A program made the translations under genes and the position numbers. A stretch of 10,529 nt of DNA from the NCBI GenBank assembly GCA_016937075.1, contig JAFGWQ010000072.1, positions 1-10,529 of the forward strand. The letters run 5' to 3'. The notes beneath the pieces are model-generated. The model did not search any database and was not told where the DNA came from. It was given only the letters and a program-made list of their open reading frames with translations. The DNA is from Campylobacterales bacterium. Lineage in GTDB: Bacteria > Campylobacterota > Campylobacteria > Campylobacterales > Sulfurovaceae. This document shows positions 1-5,771 of this stretch, in pieces (positions within the stretch are counted from its first letter, which is position 1; each line of letters opens with the position of its first letter).

Positions 1-1
1 G

Positions 2-730
2 GATAATTTAGATCCGGATGCGATATTGGATCTGGGTGGAAGCGGATATATTAGATACGAAACATTAGGCAGCGGGGATACTCAGAGATTAGTGGTCACA
101 TATTATGATATTCCTAAGTGCACGCTTTATTTACTGGGGGCATGCGTGACTAGTGCTGGTCACTATACATTTCAAGTAGTCCTATATAAAAATGGCGACA
201 TTCGGTTTCGCTATCCTACTACTTCACCGAGTAATACCGCAAATGGTTCAAGTGCCACTATCGGAGTACAGGAAAATTATTCGCCTTCTCATTATGATCA
301 GTATTCATACAATACAACTTCTATCGATTTTACAAAAGATATATTGTATTCATATATCCCAAGCATATCAGTTTCCAAAACCTCTTGCGTTATATACGAT
401 CCTGTAAATAGTTCCACCAACCCAAAACGCATCCCGGGCAGCACTATAAGATATGCTATACAAGTAAGCAATTCTACCTATGGAACTGCTTCAAATGTAT
501 TTGCTACCGATACTGTGGATAGCAGTGCATTTGATACCACTACTATCAGATATCTGCAGATACAAGATGGAGCATGTGATTGCACCAGCGTAACAAGCGC
601 AGACAATAATGGTCCCGGAGGTTCAGCAGATGGAGTAAACCCGGTGATCTTGGACTATGGGAGTATAACAGGGGTTGTGGGGGGTGTCCCTGTGCAAAAG
701 TGTGGGTATTTTGAAGTGAATATCAAATAA
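2..730 (+). CDS. C-terminal part of a secreted/surface protein with a DUF11-like domain (5' end outside window)
   Basis: The reading frame is open from base 2 to a TAA at 728-730, giving 242 residues with no true start in the window; the gene begins upstream. Two regions can be seen. Residues about 1-118 are a beta-rich module containing TFQVVLYKNGDIRFRY (about 56-71) and GSSATIGVQ (about 82-90), a pattern typical of nidogen/MshQ-like surface proteins. Residues about 123-175 resemble a DUF11 (surface repeat) domain: SKTSCVIYDPVN, then NPKRIPGSTIRYAIQVSN, then ATDTV. The tail contains paired cysteines (CDC and KCGYF) and ends without a transmembrane helix, LPxTG-like motif or autotransporter barrel. 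It is rich in Ser, Thr, Asn and Tyr, as expected for an exported protein. The family assignment rests on motif resemblance only. It is probably an adhesin or envelope protein; the exact function is not recognisable. Confidence 0.7.
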   Translation, partial: DNLDPDAILDLGGSGYIRYETLGSGDTQRLVVTYYDIPKCTLYLLGACVTSAGHYTFQVVLYKNGDIRFRYPTTSPSNTANGSSATIGVQENYSPSHYDQYSYNTTSIDFTKDILYSYIPSISVSKTSCVIYDPVNSSTNPKRIPGSTIRYAIQVSNSTYGTASNVFATDTVDSSAFDTTTIRYLQIQDGACDCTSVTSADNNGPGGSADGVNPVILDYGSITGVVGGVPVQKCGYFEVNIK

Positions 731-744
731 GTCGAAGTTGTTTT

Positions 745-807
745 GTCATGCCGTACTTGATACGGCATCCATGGATTCTCACGAATACTCCGTATTCTCA
801 GAATGAC
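745..807. repeat. Interspersed palindromic repeat, type I copy 1 (two hairpins)
   Basis: It starts GTCATGCC and ends GAATGAC. It contains the hairpin GCCGTA-CTTGA-TACGGC followed by GAATAC-TCC-GTATTC. The left 34 bases match the repeat at 5706-5739 at all but one position, while the right hairpin differs in sequence but keeps its pairing. No protein is encoded. It is a non-autonomous intergenic repeat of the GTCAT...ATGAC class common in many bacterial genomes. Confidence 0.75.
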
Positions 808-814
808 GCGATTT

Positions 815-893
815 GTCATCGCGAAGGCGATAGCTTGTGGTGATATTCATTCTTTTTTGTGGATTGCTTCTTCATTTCATTCCTCGCAATGAC
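815..893. repeat. Interspersed repeat, type II (GTCATCGCGAAG...CCTCGCAATGAC), degenerate
   Basis: The left end GTCATCGCGAAG and the right end CCTCGCAATGAC are imperfect inverted repeats, with an internal GTGGATTGCTTC segment at 859-870. This is the widely seen class that reads GTCATTGCGAG...GCAATCCA and, inverted, TGGATTGCTTC...CTCGCAATGAC. The mismatches between the arms suggest an old copy. Confidence 0.65.
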
Positions 894-894
894 C

Positions 895-922
895 GTCACC
901 GCGAGCATAGCGTGGCAGTCCA
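895..922. repeat. Half-copy of type II interspersed repeat
   Basis: GTCACCGCGAGCATAGCGTG followed by GCAGTCCA matches the left half of the type II element (GTCATTGCGAG...GCAATCCA) with a few substitutions. It begins two bases after the previous copy ends, so it looks like a truncated or nested insertion. Confidence 0.55.
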
Positions 923-930
923 TATTTTAT

Positions 931-981
931 TTGTCACTTTTTTTCTCACAGAGAGTGCAAGCACAAGATAAAAGTAACCAA
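931..981. repeat. Interspersed repeat with GAGAGTGCAAG core, copy 1
   Basis: An imperfect palindrome: TTGTCACTTTT on the left and AAAAGTAACCAA on the right, around CTCACAGAGAGTGCAAGCAC. The 11-base core GAGAGTGCAAG at 951-961 recurs at 9177-9187 with similar flanks, so this is a dispersed element with two copies in the window. Confidence 0.55.
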
Positions 982-985
982 AAAT

Positions 986-1060
986 CGTCATCCTCTCAAA
1001 CCGCTAGGGCTTGTGTATGCACTACTGCCACAAGCCCTGTTTTTCGAGTGCTCGGATGAC
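986..1060. repeat. Nested palindrome (GTCATCC...GGATGAC outer ends)
   Basis: The outer arms GTCATCC (987-993) and GGATGAC (1054-1060) are perfect inverted repeats. Inside is a 10-bp perfect stem, AGGGCTTGTG (1006-1015) with CACAAGCCCT (1029-1038), around a 13-base loop. The whole is a compact miniature element whose ends resemble those of the other repeats in this gap. Confidence 0.65.
1006..1044 (+). terminator. Possible intrinsic terminator for the upstream + strand gene
   Basis: The 10-bp stem AGGGCTTGTG/CACAAGCCCT is followed on the + strand by G and then five Ts (1040-1044). The minus-strand side has no T-run. It lies about 275 bases past the stop at 730, further than usual, and the 13-base loop is long, so this is only a candidate. 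Confidence 0.35.
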
Positions 1061-1090
1061 ATTATTTTATAATAAATAAAGGAAAACTTT

Positions 1091-1162
1091 GTCATCGTAT
1101 AATTAAAAGTGCTTGACACGGGGATCCAAAAAACAGAGATGCTGAACTAAATTCAGCATGAC
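1091..1162. repeat. Interspersed palindromic repeat, type I relative with decayed left half
   Basis: It begins GTCATC and ends CAGCATGACG. The right part is an 8-bp perfect hairpin, ATGCTGAA-CTAAA-TTCAGCAT (1139-1159). The left part keeps GTGCTTGACACGGGGATCCA (1109-1128), half of another hairpin whose partner arm has decayed. The order of parts matches the two type I copies at 745 and 5706. Confidence 0.6.
1128..1159 (-). terminator. Possible intrinsic terminator of the minus-strand operon, inside a repeat
   Basis: Read on the minus strand, the hairpin ATGCTGAA-TTTAG-TTCAGCAT is followed by CTCTG and then six Ts (complement of 1133-1128). It starts 19 bases after the transporter stop codon, where a terminator is expected. 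The stem is only 8 bp and the T-run is offset by five bases, so strength is uncertain. Confidence 0.35.
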
Positions 1163-1167
1163 GATAA

Positions 1168-1196
1168 GTGGATTGCTTCACTTTGTTCGCAATGAC
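1168..1196. repeat. Half type II repeat overlapping the 3' end of the transporter gene
   Basis: GTGGATTGCTTC followed by ACTTTGTTCGCAATGAC matches the right half of the type II element (GTGGATTGCTTC...GCAATGAC), as seen at 859-893. Its inner 19 bases (1178-1196) are also the last codons and stop of the minus-strand transporter gene. Confidence 0.65.
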
Positions 1197-2434
1197 AAAA
1201 TTCTATCGGCTGCCCACCATCCAATAATCGCAAATACAGCTATCAAAAATGCCGGAGATAGGGGCTCGCCGCTTATTTTAGTCACAGCCGTCATAAGTGC
1301 AGGAGTGCTGCCTCCTACTATTCCTGCTGCGCTGCCAAGTATCACTGCAGTAAAAGAAGCTCTATAGTTATGAGTGGAGATAGCACTAACCGTTGCAGCA
1401 AAGATTGGAGCTTGGAAGGCGCATAAAAGCAAGGTCATAATCGATATAGCCGGTAATATAGCATACATATCTTGCGTAGTCATGAGTAGAAAAATAGGTA
1501 TGATAGATGCAGCAGTAGCTATGGCACTTATACGCATGAGTCTTAGTGAGCCTACGCGGTCAGCGATGATAGCCATTATGGGAATAAATATAACCCCTAG
1601 CACAATAGAATAAGTATTGATATATGATGAGGTGGCTTTATCTAGCCCGGCGTAAAATTCGAGCCATACAGGCATATATACAAATAGAGTATAGTATAGC
1701 ATCCAAATAGCCGATGCCAGAGCTAAAAAAAGCCAAAATTCACGTCGGTGATGTTTGAGAATTTTGAGTATCGGTATCTCTTTGGTCTTTGGAGCTATAT
1801 AATTATCAGTTAGATGGCGGCGCAGATATACTCCAATCAGCGCAAGAGCCATACTGCTCCAAAACGGAATTCTCCAACCCCACTCCAACATAATATCTTC
1901 ACCCAGATACCCCAACAATATACCGCAAAATCCTGCACCGATTGCCATGCCAAGTTTGGCACCTAATGAAACAAAAGAGCCGTATAGATTGGCATGGCCT
2001 TGCGGAGATTCTTCTACGAGATAGACTATGGAGCTGGCATATTCGCCTCCTACAGAGAAGCCTTGTATCATTCTAAGCCCCACCAATATGATCGGTGCCA
2101 TGATACCTATCTCGGCATAAGTAGGCAAAAATCCTATGAGAAAAGTAGGCAATGCCATCATTACAAGAGAGCCGATAAGTGCATGTTTGCGGCCTATTTT
2201 ATCGCCTATGTGGCCAAAAAATATAGCCCCTATAGGACGCATGACCATACCTGCTGCAAATGCACCAAAGGAGCCAAGAAGCGATAAAAACGGGTCAGTT
2301 GACGGAAAGAAAAGCTGACCCATGATGACTGCTAAAAATCCAATGAGAGCAAAATCATAATATTCTATCACATTTCCTATGATACCTGCAGCTATTATGC
2401 GCCATTTGGAAAGATGGATAAGCATTGGTCCCAT
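1178..2434 (-). CDS. MFS transporter, metabolite:H+ symporter (MHS) family
   Basis: This 418-residue membrane protein has about twelve hydrophobic segments. It carries the hallmarks of the MHS family (ProP, KgtP, ShiA and relatives): GNVIEYYDFALIGFLA in TM1 (20-35), RPIGAIFFGHIGDKIGRKHA (66-85) containing the MFS loop 2-3 signature, RMIQGFSVGGE (121-131) and the half-repeat signature ADRVGSLRLM (291-300). Family members import organic acids, betaines or similar metabolites with protons; the exact substrate cannot be read from the sequence. The start is 6 bases after the stop of the iron-sulfur gene, so it is the last gene of the operon. No clear Shine-Dalgarno is visible; Met4 is an alternative start, and translation may depend on coupling. 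The last six residues and the stop are encoded inside an interspersed repeat. A dicarboxylate or hydroxyacid substrate is inferred from the neighbours only. Confidence 0.88.
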   Translation of the reverse strand: MGPMLIHLSKWRIIAAGIIGNVIEYYDFALIGFLAVIMGQLFFPSTDPFLSLLGSFGAFAAGMVMRPIGAIFFGHIGDKIGRKHALIGSLVMMALPTFLIGFLPTYAEIGIMAPIILVGLRMIQGFSVGGEYASSIVYLVEESPQGHANLYGSFVSLGAKLGMAIGAGFCGILLGYLGEDIMLEWGWRIPFWSSMALALIGVYLRRHLTDNYIAPKTKEIPILKILKHHRREFWLFLALASAIWMLYYTLFVYMPVWLEFYAGLDKATSSYINTYSIVLGVIFIPIMAIIADRVGSLRLMRISAIATAASIIPIFLLMTTQDMYAILPAISIMTLLLCAFQAPIFAATVSAISTHNYRASFTAVILGSAAGIVGGSTPALMTAVTKISGEPLSPAFLIAVFAIIGWWAADRILSLRTK

Positions 2435-2440
2435 TTCTAG

Positions 2441-3136
2441 TTAAAACCCTTGCGTGAAATCGAGTCCAAAATTCATATTTTGCATATTTGGGTCCATGTA
2501 TCCACTTTGCACACTGCGGCTTCGCAGGTTCATAATATCCATTTTGGGATCTATGCCTTGAGGGCAAGCCAAAGTGCATTCTCCGCAAAGAGTACAATCC
2601 CACACTCCGTTTTGTTGAATAGCATCAATACTTGTTTTGCTATCACTGCCTATGGTTGTATACTTGTATACTCTGCTAAGGGCAAAAGGTCCTAAAAAGT
2701 TTTCATTAACCGCCATTACCGGACATGAAGCAAAGCAGCTATCGCACAATATACAATCGCTTTGAACCGTAACTTTGAGAAAATTTTCTACTATAACATC
2801 TCCATGTATGGCGGCACGAGAAGTTTCAAGAGTACTATGAGCCTTGCTTTTGTCAACTATGAGATCTCTTTTTACCTCATGGTAATTAAGCGGTTCGATA
2901 TGATCTCCGTCCTTTGGCTTATAGCTGCAAGCTAATGTTGTTTTGCCGTTTACCATCACACTACAGCTGCCGCATACTCCTGAGCGGCAAATACCGTTAA
3001 AGACAAGAGTCGGGTCAATGGTAGTTTTGATCTTTATGAAATTTTCAAGTAGCGTAAGCCCTTCGAAGATCGGATAGTTCATATCAATGCTTTGAGGTTC
3101 TTTTCTTCTATCAAACCGTTTAATTGTTATCTTCAT
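2441..3136 (-). CDS. Succinate dehydrogenase/fumarate reductase-like iron-sulfur subunit
   Basis: This 231-residue electron-transfer subunit passes electrons between the flavoprotein and an acceptor or donor. The N-terminal plant-ferredoxin-like domain has C50, C55, C58 and C70 (CRSGVCGSC...C) for a [2Fe-2S] cluster. The C-terminal domain has C128/C131/C134/C138 (CILCDSCFASCP) and C181/C184/C187/C191 (CTLCGECTLACP). In classical SdhB/FrdB the second of these motifs lacks one cysteine and holds [3Fe-4S]; here all four are present, as in type E and thiol:fumarate reductase (TfrB-like) subunits, so a second [4Fe-4S] is plausible. There is no CCG/HdrB-like extension. The frame stays open to 3181, but ATG 3136 is preferred: it gives a normal N-terminus (MKITIKRFDR), has AGGA seven bases upstream, and overlaps the flavoprotein stop by four bases (ATGA). 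No SdhC/D or SdhE gene is adjacent. Confidence 0.88.
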   Translation of the reverse strand: MKITIKRFDRRKEPQSIDMNYPIFEGLTLLENFIKIKTTIDPTLVFNGICRSGVCGSCSVMVNGKTTLACSYKPKDGDHIEPLNYHEVKRDLIVDKSKAHSTLETSRAAIHGDVIVENFLKVTVQSDCILCDSCFASCPVMAVNENFLGPFALSRVYKYTTIGSDSKTSIDAIQQNGVWDCTLCGECTLACPQGIDPKMDIMNLRSRSVQSGYMDPNMQNMNFGLDFTQGF

Positions 3137-4734
3137 TTGACATCCTTGAATTGGGCACAAAGTACACCGTCTTCTTTCCAAAAGATACTGTGTGATTTGA
3201 AAGTATCATTAAGTCCAGGAAAATCTTCTCTAAAGTGAGAGCCTCTGCTTTCATTTCTATGTAGTGCACCGACTAAAAGCATCTCGGCAACTTCTAAGGC
3301 ATTGCCAAATTCTATGAAGTCTATCAAATTTGTATTGAACTCTTTTGATTTATCGCTTATGCCCATGAATGTAAATTCACGCTGCATCTGCCGTAGAGCC
3401 GCAAGAACTCCTTTGAGCCCGGTATCATTTCTGATCACTCCAGCGTTGTGATATAAGATTTTTCCCAAAAATTCCCGTTTTTCATAAAAGTTGATCTGGT
3501 TTGTAAAGTTGCTGTATATTGCATTTATGAAGGCTTTATCTTTGGACAATTGGCTATTATCTTTGAGCACGTTTTTTGATTCATAATTTACGGCATTTTC
3601 ACCTGCTGCAAGCCCCATGGAGATTATCTCCAAAAGAGAATTGCCTCCTAGTCGGTTAGCTCCGTGAATGTGGGCATTGGAGCATTCCCCGACGGCAAAA
3701 CAGCCTTTTAGACCGCTTACTTGTAATTTTTGGTCAACCTCTATACCCCCCATAGTATAGTGAGCGACACTTTTGATAGGTATGAGATCGTTTGCCATAT
3801 CTATATTTTCATGTATTTTGCAAAGTTTGAGTTCTTGAGGAAGCAGATGTGAGAGCTTCTCACTTCCTAGATGCCTGACATCCAAAAATACCTCTTTGTT
3901 TTGGTTCAATTCGTTTGAGATCGCGCGGCTGACTTCATCTCTAGGGAGCAACTCATCGACAAATCTAATCCCGTCACTATTTACAAGGTACCCGCCTTCT
4001 CCCCTGGCAGCTTCACTGATCAAAATTGAGGATTTTTTAAGAGCTGTCGGGTGAAATTGTACAAATTCCAGGTCGCTTGCGATCCCGCCGGCTCTAACCG
4101 TGGCAGCTATGCCATCGCCGCTGCTTCCAAAACCATTCGTAGTAAATCCGTGATATACTCCGCTATATCCGCCGGTTGCTACTATTACACTTTTGGCTCT
4201 GATCTCTTCTATATTTCCTGAGCCGATATCTAAAAAAGTCGCTCCGCTAACTTCTTTGGTCTCTTCATCTGCTATGAGATTGAGTAGATAACGGTTTGTT
4301 TGAAATTTTATATCGTTTTTGAGGCATTCATCATACAAGCCTTGAAGTATTTTTAGCCCCGTGTAATCCTCGGCATAATATGTTCTTTTATTGGTTGAGC
4401 CACCCATAAATCTATTTGCAAAATCTCCATTTTCATCCAAGCTAAATGGCACCCCAAGGTTTATGAGCCAATCAAGAGATGTTTTTGAACTTTTACACAT
4501 GAGATCGATCATTATTGAAGAGCCCAAGCCTCTAGATGATCTTAGAGTGTCGTCTATGTGTATTTGTATATCTTCGCTGCTGCTTGCATTGAATCCGCCT
4601 TGCGCCATGCAAGTATTTGCATTTGTAGGAAGTGTTTTGGTGGCGACTATGACATCAGCACCAAGCTCTTTCGCTCTTAGTGCAGCACTTAGTCCGGCTC
4701 CGCCGCTGCCGATGATCAAAATATCCGTCGTCAA
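3133..4734 (-). CDS. Fumarate reductase/succinate dehydrogenase-like flavoprotein subunit, probably non-covalent FAD
   Basis: This 533-residue catalytic subunit of a fumarate/succinate-type oxidoreductase has a dinucleotide-binding motif GSGGAGL at 9-15. Dicarboxylate active-site landmarks are kept: H228 (FHPT), E241 and R244 (SEAARGEGG), R265 (PRDEVSRA), H325 (HYTMGG) and R361 (HGANRLGGNSLLE). The C-terminal SRGSHFREDFP (497-507) matches SdhA/FrdA. The FAD-linking histidine of the SHTxxAQGG motif is replaced by Asn40 (NTCMAQGG, 40-47), so FAD is probably not covalent, as in TfrA, NadB and soluble fumarate reductases. There is no Tat or Sec signal, so the protein is cytoplasmic, unlike the periplasmic MfrA of Campylobacter and Wolinella. 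The start is TTG with AAAGGGG five bases upstream, one base after the previous stop, so translation is coupled. The direction of reaction and the electron partner are unknown. NadB is less likely because a dedicated FeS subunit follows. Confidence 0.88.
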   Translation of the reverse strand: MTTDILIIGSGGAGLSAALRAKELGADVIVATKTLPTNANTCMAQGGFNASSSEDIQIHIDDTLRSSRGLGSSIMIDLMCKSSKTSLDWLINLGVPFSLDENGDFANRFMGGSTNKRTYYAEDYTGLKILQGLYDECLKNDIKFQTNRYLLNLIADEETKEVSGATFLDIGSGNIEEIRAKSVIVATGGYSGVYHGFTTNGFGSSGDGIAATVRAGGIASDLEFVQFHPTALKKSSILISEAARGEGGYLVNSDGIRFVDELLPRDEVSRAISNELNQNKEVFLDVRHLGSEKLSHLLPQELKLCKIHENIDMANDLIPIKSVAHYTMGGIEVDQKLQVSGLKGCFAVGECSNAHIHGANRLGGNSLLEIISMGLAAGENAVNYESKNVLKDNSQLSKDKAFINAIYSNFTNQINFYEKREFLGKILYHNAGVIRNDTGLKGVLAALRQMQREFTFMGISDKSKEFNTNLIDFIEFGNALEVAEMLLVGALHRNESRGSHFREDFPGLNDTFKSHSIFWKEDGVLCAQFKDVK

Positions 4735-4735
4735 T

Positions 4736-5671
4736 CTATCCCCTTTGTAAAAATTCCTCTATATTTTCCACTATACCTTCCACTAACTTAACCCTAGCTT
4801 CACGGCTTGCCCATGCGATATGCGGAGTAATGAAGAGCTTGTTTTTGTTTTTGATATTTAGTAGTGGATTATCATGTTCTATAGGTTCGATTTTTGTTAC
4901 ATCAAGCCCTGCAAAAATATTTTGAGAATCAATAGCATTTGCTAAATCATCTTCATTGATAATACCGCCACGGCCTAGATTGAGCAGTAATGCGCCGTCT
5001 TTTAAGAGAGGCAAGTTCGAACTGTTTATGAGGTTTACAGTATTTTCGTTAAGCGGAGAATGGATAGAGATTATGTCACAATTACTAAGCAATTCATCTA
5101 ATTCCAAATGAGTATAATCACTGCAGTGTTTTGTGCCGCTTGTAGAATAATATGAGACATCTGAGCCAAATGCCGAGGCGATCTTTGCTACCTCTTTGCC
5201 TATGGAGCCAAGCCCTATTATTCCCCATTTTTTGCCTCTAATTTCACTAAAAGAGTGGGTAAGGTCTGTAAATAGATTTGAAGCACTCCATTTTTTGCTT
5301 TTAACCGCATCATCATAATAGCTCAGCTGTTCAAGCAGATAAAAAGCAATTGCAAAAGTGTGCTGAACGACACTATATGTCGAATATCCGCTGACATTCT
5401 TTACTTTTATTCCAAGCTCTTTGGCTGCATTTAGGTCTATATTATTCATTCCTGTTGCGGCTACGCATATGAGCTTGAGATTTTTACTTTGTGCCATGAA
5501 CTCTTTATCGATCACTACTTTATTTGTGATGATTATGTCGGCATCTTTTATTCGATCAAGTGTTTGGTTTTCATTTGTAGTTTCAAAGATCGTCAGTGTG
5601 CCAAATGTTTTGATAGGTTCGATATCTATATCAACGCCTAAGGTTTTGGCGTCCAAAAGTACTATTTTCAT
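4736..5671 (-). CDS. D-2-hydroxyacid dehydrogenase (glycerate dehydrogenase/hydroxypyruvate reductase-like)
   Basis: This 311-residue NAD(P)-dependent enzyme interconverts D-2-hydroxyacids and 2-oxoacids in the cytoplasm. The Rossmann motif is GLGSIG at 153-158. The catalytic set of the D-isomer-specific family is complete: R234 (LGRGG), E262 (IEP) and H284 (TPHIAWAS). HIAWASREAR is characteristic of hydroxypyruvate reductase/glycerate dehydrogenase members, but substrate cannot be fixed from it. The length is typical. ATG 5671 has the purine stretch AAGAAGAG a few bases upstream. It is the first gene of the tight operon with the fumarate-reductase-like pair and the transporter, and its stop lies one base from the next start. 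The 100-base gap to purT upstream is nearly filled by a repeat; a weak TATAAA (5700-5695) could be a -10, but read-through from purT is also possible. Confidence 0.87.
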   Translation of the reverse strand: MKIVLLDAKTLGVDIDIEPIKTFGTLTIFETTNENQTLDRIKDADIIITNKVVIDKEFMAQSKNLKLICVAATGMNNIDLNAAKELGIKVKNVSGYSTYSVVQHTFAIAFYLLEQLSYYDDAVKSKKWSASNLFTDLTHSFSEIRGKKWGIIGLGSIGKEVAKIASAFGSDVSYYSTSGTKHCSDYTHLELDELLSNCDIISIHSPLNENTVNLINSSNLPLLKDGALLLNLGRGGIINEDDLANAIDSQNIFAGLDVTKIEPIEHDNPLLNIKNKNKLFITPHIAWASREARVKLVEGIVENIEEFLQRG

Positions 5672-5705
5672 GATCTCTTCTTTGTAGATACTTTTTTATA
5701 TTTTC

Positions 5706-5759
5706 GTCATGCCGTACTTGATACGGCATCTATGGATTCCAAATCAAGTTTGGAATGAC
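5706..5759. repeat. Interspersed palindromic repeat, type I copy 2
   Basis: It starts GTCATGCC and ends GGAATGAC. It holds two perfect hairpins, GCCGTA-CTTGA-TACGGC and ATTCCAAA-TCAAG-TTTGGAAT. Its left 34 bases differ from the copy at 745 by one base. It occupies about half of the gap between purT and the hydroxyacid dehydrogenase gene. Neither strand has a T-run after the hairpins, so it does not look like an intrinsic terminator. Confidence 0.75.
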
Positions 5760-5771
5760 ATCATTTAGTTT

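Noticed and set aside
859..1059. 66-residue + strand open frame in the repeat-filled gap
   Set aside because: It is composed of four different repeat fragments; open frames of this sort arise from repeat composition.
731..1197. Possible CRISPR array
   Set aside because: The repeats are of different classes, palindromic, unequal in length and not separated by regular unique spacers.
3137..3181. Upstream start for the iron-sulfur subunit (15 extra residues)
   Set aside because: The extension has two cysteines unlike the family, while ATG 3136 has AGGA at seven bases and the usual four-base overlap with the flavoprotein stop.
3133..4734. Flavoprotein as L-aspartate oxidase (NadB)
   Set aside because: Non-covalent FAD motif is NadB-like, but GANRLGGNSLLE, the C-terminal SRGSHFREDFP and the immediately coupled FeS subunit favour the fumarate reductase/succinate dehydrogenase branch.
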